Shown here: piece after piece, positions 63,019 to 64,000 of the stretch
Layout of the letters: each line of letters starts with the position of its first letter
How positions within the stretch are numbered: the stretch's first letter is position 1
Assembly: GCF_038002225.1 (NCBI RefSeq)
Contig: NZ_JBBOCA010000001.1
Location: 5,766,001-5,830,000 of the forward strand
Length of the DNA: 64,000 bases
Source: Paenibacillus sp. FSL R7-0204
GTDB lineage: Bacteria; Bacillota; Bacilli; Paenibacillales; Paenibacillaceae
Reading direction: 5' to 3'
Notes under the pieces: generated by a model
Told to the model about the DNA's origin: nothing
Seen by the model: only the letters and a program-made list of their open reading frames with translations
The model's database searches: none
Position numbers and translations under genes: made by a program

Positions 63019-64000
63019 TCATTTCACCCGAAAAGTCCGGCCCGAGAACCTGTATACCATAATCAGGGCAGCCAGCATATACACCACAGCAGAGAGCACT
63101 ACGATCATCGCAAACATTCCAAGCTCACTCTCGAACTGCATCGTGACGAATCCTACCCCCAGCACCACACTGTTCACAATCGTAAAGAACGGATTCTTCA
63201 CATTGAGCTCTGTGCTATAGGGCTGAAAGATATAGTACATGAACAGATGATGCACCGAGAAGAACAGCGACAGCGCCACAATTGTCACGCAAAAGAGTAC
63301 GGCATCCCCCGCGCCCCAGCTCTCCGCTGACAGCAGCAGCAGCAAGTTCACTGCCAGGCAGATCGCGGCAGCCGGGATCAGATTAAGCACGCTGATACGC
63401 AGCAGCCGGATGCGGAAGTTGCTTAAAATCGCCGATTGTTCACGGTAGAATCCGTAGCGCAGCAGGCTGAGATCACAGTTATAGAACATCGCCTTGCAGA
63501 GGCGTTCGCCAATGGACGTATAGTTCATAATGATCAGGAAGGTCGGCAACGCCGTAATCAGATAGTGAGTCATCTTGGTAAAAGCGGTCTGGGACAACAG
63601 CATCGTCAGCAAAGCAGCAACAAAGAGCGAGCCAATGATAACCAGCCTGCGCACTATCGGACTGGTGATCAGCCGCCGGTGGCGTGAGAAAAAGATTGCA
63701 TTCAGGTAGGCATAACCGCTTTTTCCCTCGAACTGGCCTTGATTCAGTTGTTCCGCCGAGTAGTGCTGATCTTGGGTGGCCACATCCTTCACTCTTGCTT
63801 CTTTCATCATCCGGCCCATGTCGAGCAGCGGATCATCGATTTTGGTGACGGCATCGACGGCATTCGTATAGTCCTTATAACGGGCGATATAGACCGCACT
63901 TAAGGTTCCCAGCACCAATATGCTTAGAACCACAGGCAGATTGAACAGCATTCCGCTCTCTACTACCGCAAATCCGGGGAGCAGCGGAAGATAAGCCAGC
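63019..64000 (-). CDS. Polytopic membrane protein, N-terminus beyond the window
   Basis: Partial gene: the frame stays open to position 64000 (LAYLPLLPGFAVVESG upstream of the first internal Met at 63951), so the true start is outside. About 327 residues are visible, with at least six hydrophobic segments and a cytoplasmic charged region (~60-125) reading VKDVATQDQHYSAEQLN and FFSRHRRLITSPIVRR. Organisation resembles the membrane part of an ABC-type exporter, but I recognise no diagnostic motif. An ATPase gene might lie to the right. Confidence 0.65.
   Translation of the reverse strand, partial: LAYLPLLPGFAVVESGMLFNLPVVLSILVLGTLSAVYIARYKDYTNAVDAVTKIDDPLLDMGRMMKEARVKDVATQDQHYSAEQLNQGQFEGKSGYAYLNAIFFSRHRRLITSPIVRRLVIIGSLFVAALLTMLLSQTAFTKMTHYLITALPTFLIIMNYTSIGERLCKAMFYNCDLSLLRYGFYREQSAILSNFRIRLLRISVLNLIPAAAICLAVNLLLLLSAESWGAGDAVLFCVTIVALSLFFSVHHLFMYYIFQPYSTELNVKNPFFTIVNSVVLGVGFVTMQFESELGMFAMIVVLSAVVYMLAALIMVYRFSGRTFRVK

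Overview
The window looks like a chromosomal segment of a Paenibacillus-like Firmicute. Pointers are strong AGGAGG ribosome sites, GTG and TTG starts, a T-box ahead of pheST, a GlcT/RAT-controlled ptsG, HPr with a Ser46 site, mutS2 followed by a YshE-type gene, a YesN/LytS-type two-component pair and CcpA cre-like sites. These calls come from reading the sequence only; no database search was run.

Region 1-20.8 kb (all minus strand) is the most remarkable part. A class I cyclic-di-GMP riboswitch (about 20650-20742) with a downstream terminator precedes a tight run of six genes with gaps of 9-25 bp. They encode a 1372-aa secreted PA14/fibronectin-III protein with a cohesin-like C-terminus, a 1108-aa secreted fibronectin-III protein with the same kind of C-terminus, two small membrane-anchored helical proteins of unknown function, a 3242-aa secreted RHS/YD-repeat polymorphic toxin with a nuclease-like tip, and an Imm7-family immunity protein. 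A terminator follows. Beyond it, at the left edge, lies a silent 'orphan' copy of the pre-toxin region joined to a different, zincin-like toxin tip through a one-base frameshift. By eye this block is more AT-rich than what follows.

Region 20.8-26.2 kb holds an MFS transporter, a zinc-ribbon protein, a 26-aa membrane micropeptide missed by length-limited ORF calling, a DUF350 protein (YshE) and MutS2, then a divergent YvlD-like membrane protein. Region 26.2-28.6 kb holds a membrane diguanylate cyclase, a CuA-type cupredoxin lipoprotein and arrays of 51- and 52-bp tandem repeats. Region 28.6-36.8 kb is a xylose-type uptake and sensing locus: xylFGH transporter, YesN-like regulator, LytS/YesM-like kinase and a membrane-anchored sugar sensor (XylFII-like), with two cre-like sites. 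Region 36.8-44.2 kb has more intergenic repeats, a ZapA domain fused to a very long coiled coil, pheT, pheS and their T-box.

Region 44.3-50.2 kb (plus strand) is a four-gene translationally coupled operon: a secreted repeat protein, a glycine-rich membrane fusion protein and a MacB-type ABC exporter. Next come a PAS-GGDEF diguanylate cyclase, a matrixin-like metalloprotease overlapping a frameshifted gene, a type I pullulanase with an unusual C-terminal domain, and an MFS transporter. Region 57.5-63 kb is the PTS core: ptsG, ptsH, ptsI and glcT. The right edge cuts a polytopic membrane protein.

The likely shared logic of the left part is cyclic-di-GMP: two diguanylate cyclases lie in the window, and the surface-protein/toxin operon carries a cyclic-di-GMP sensor in its leader.
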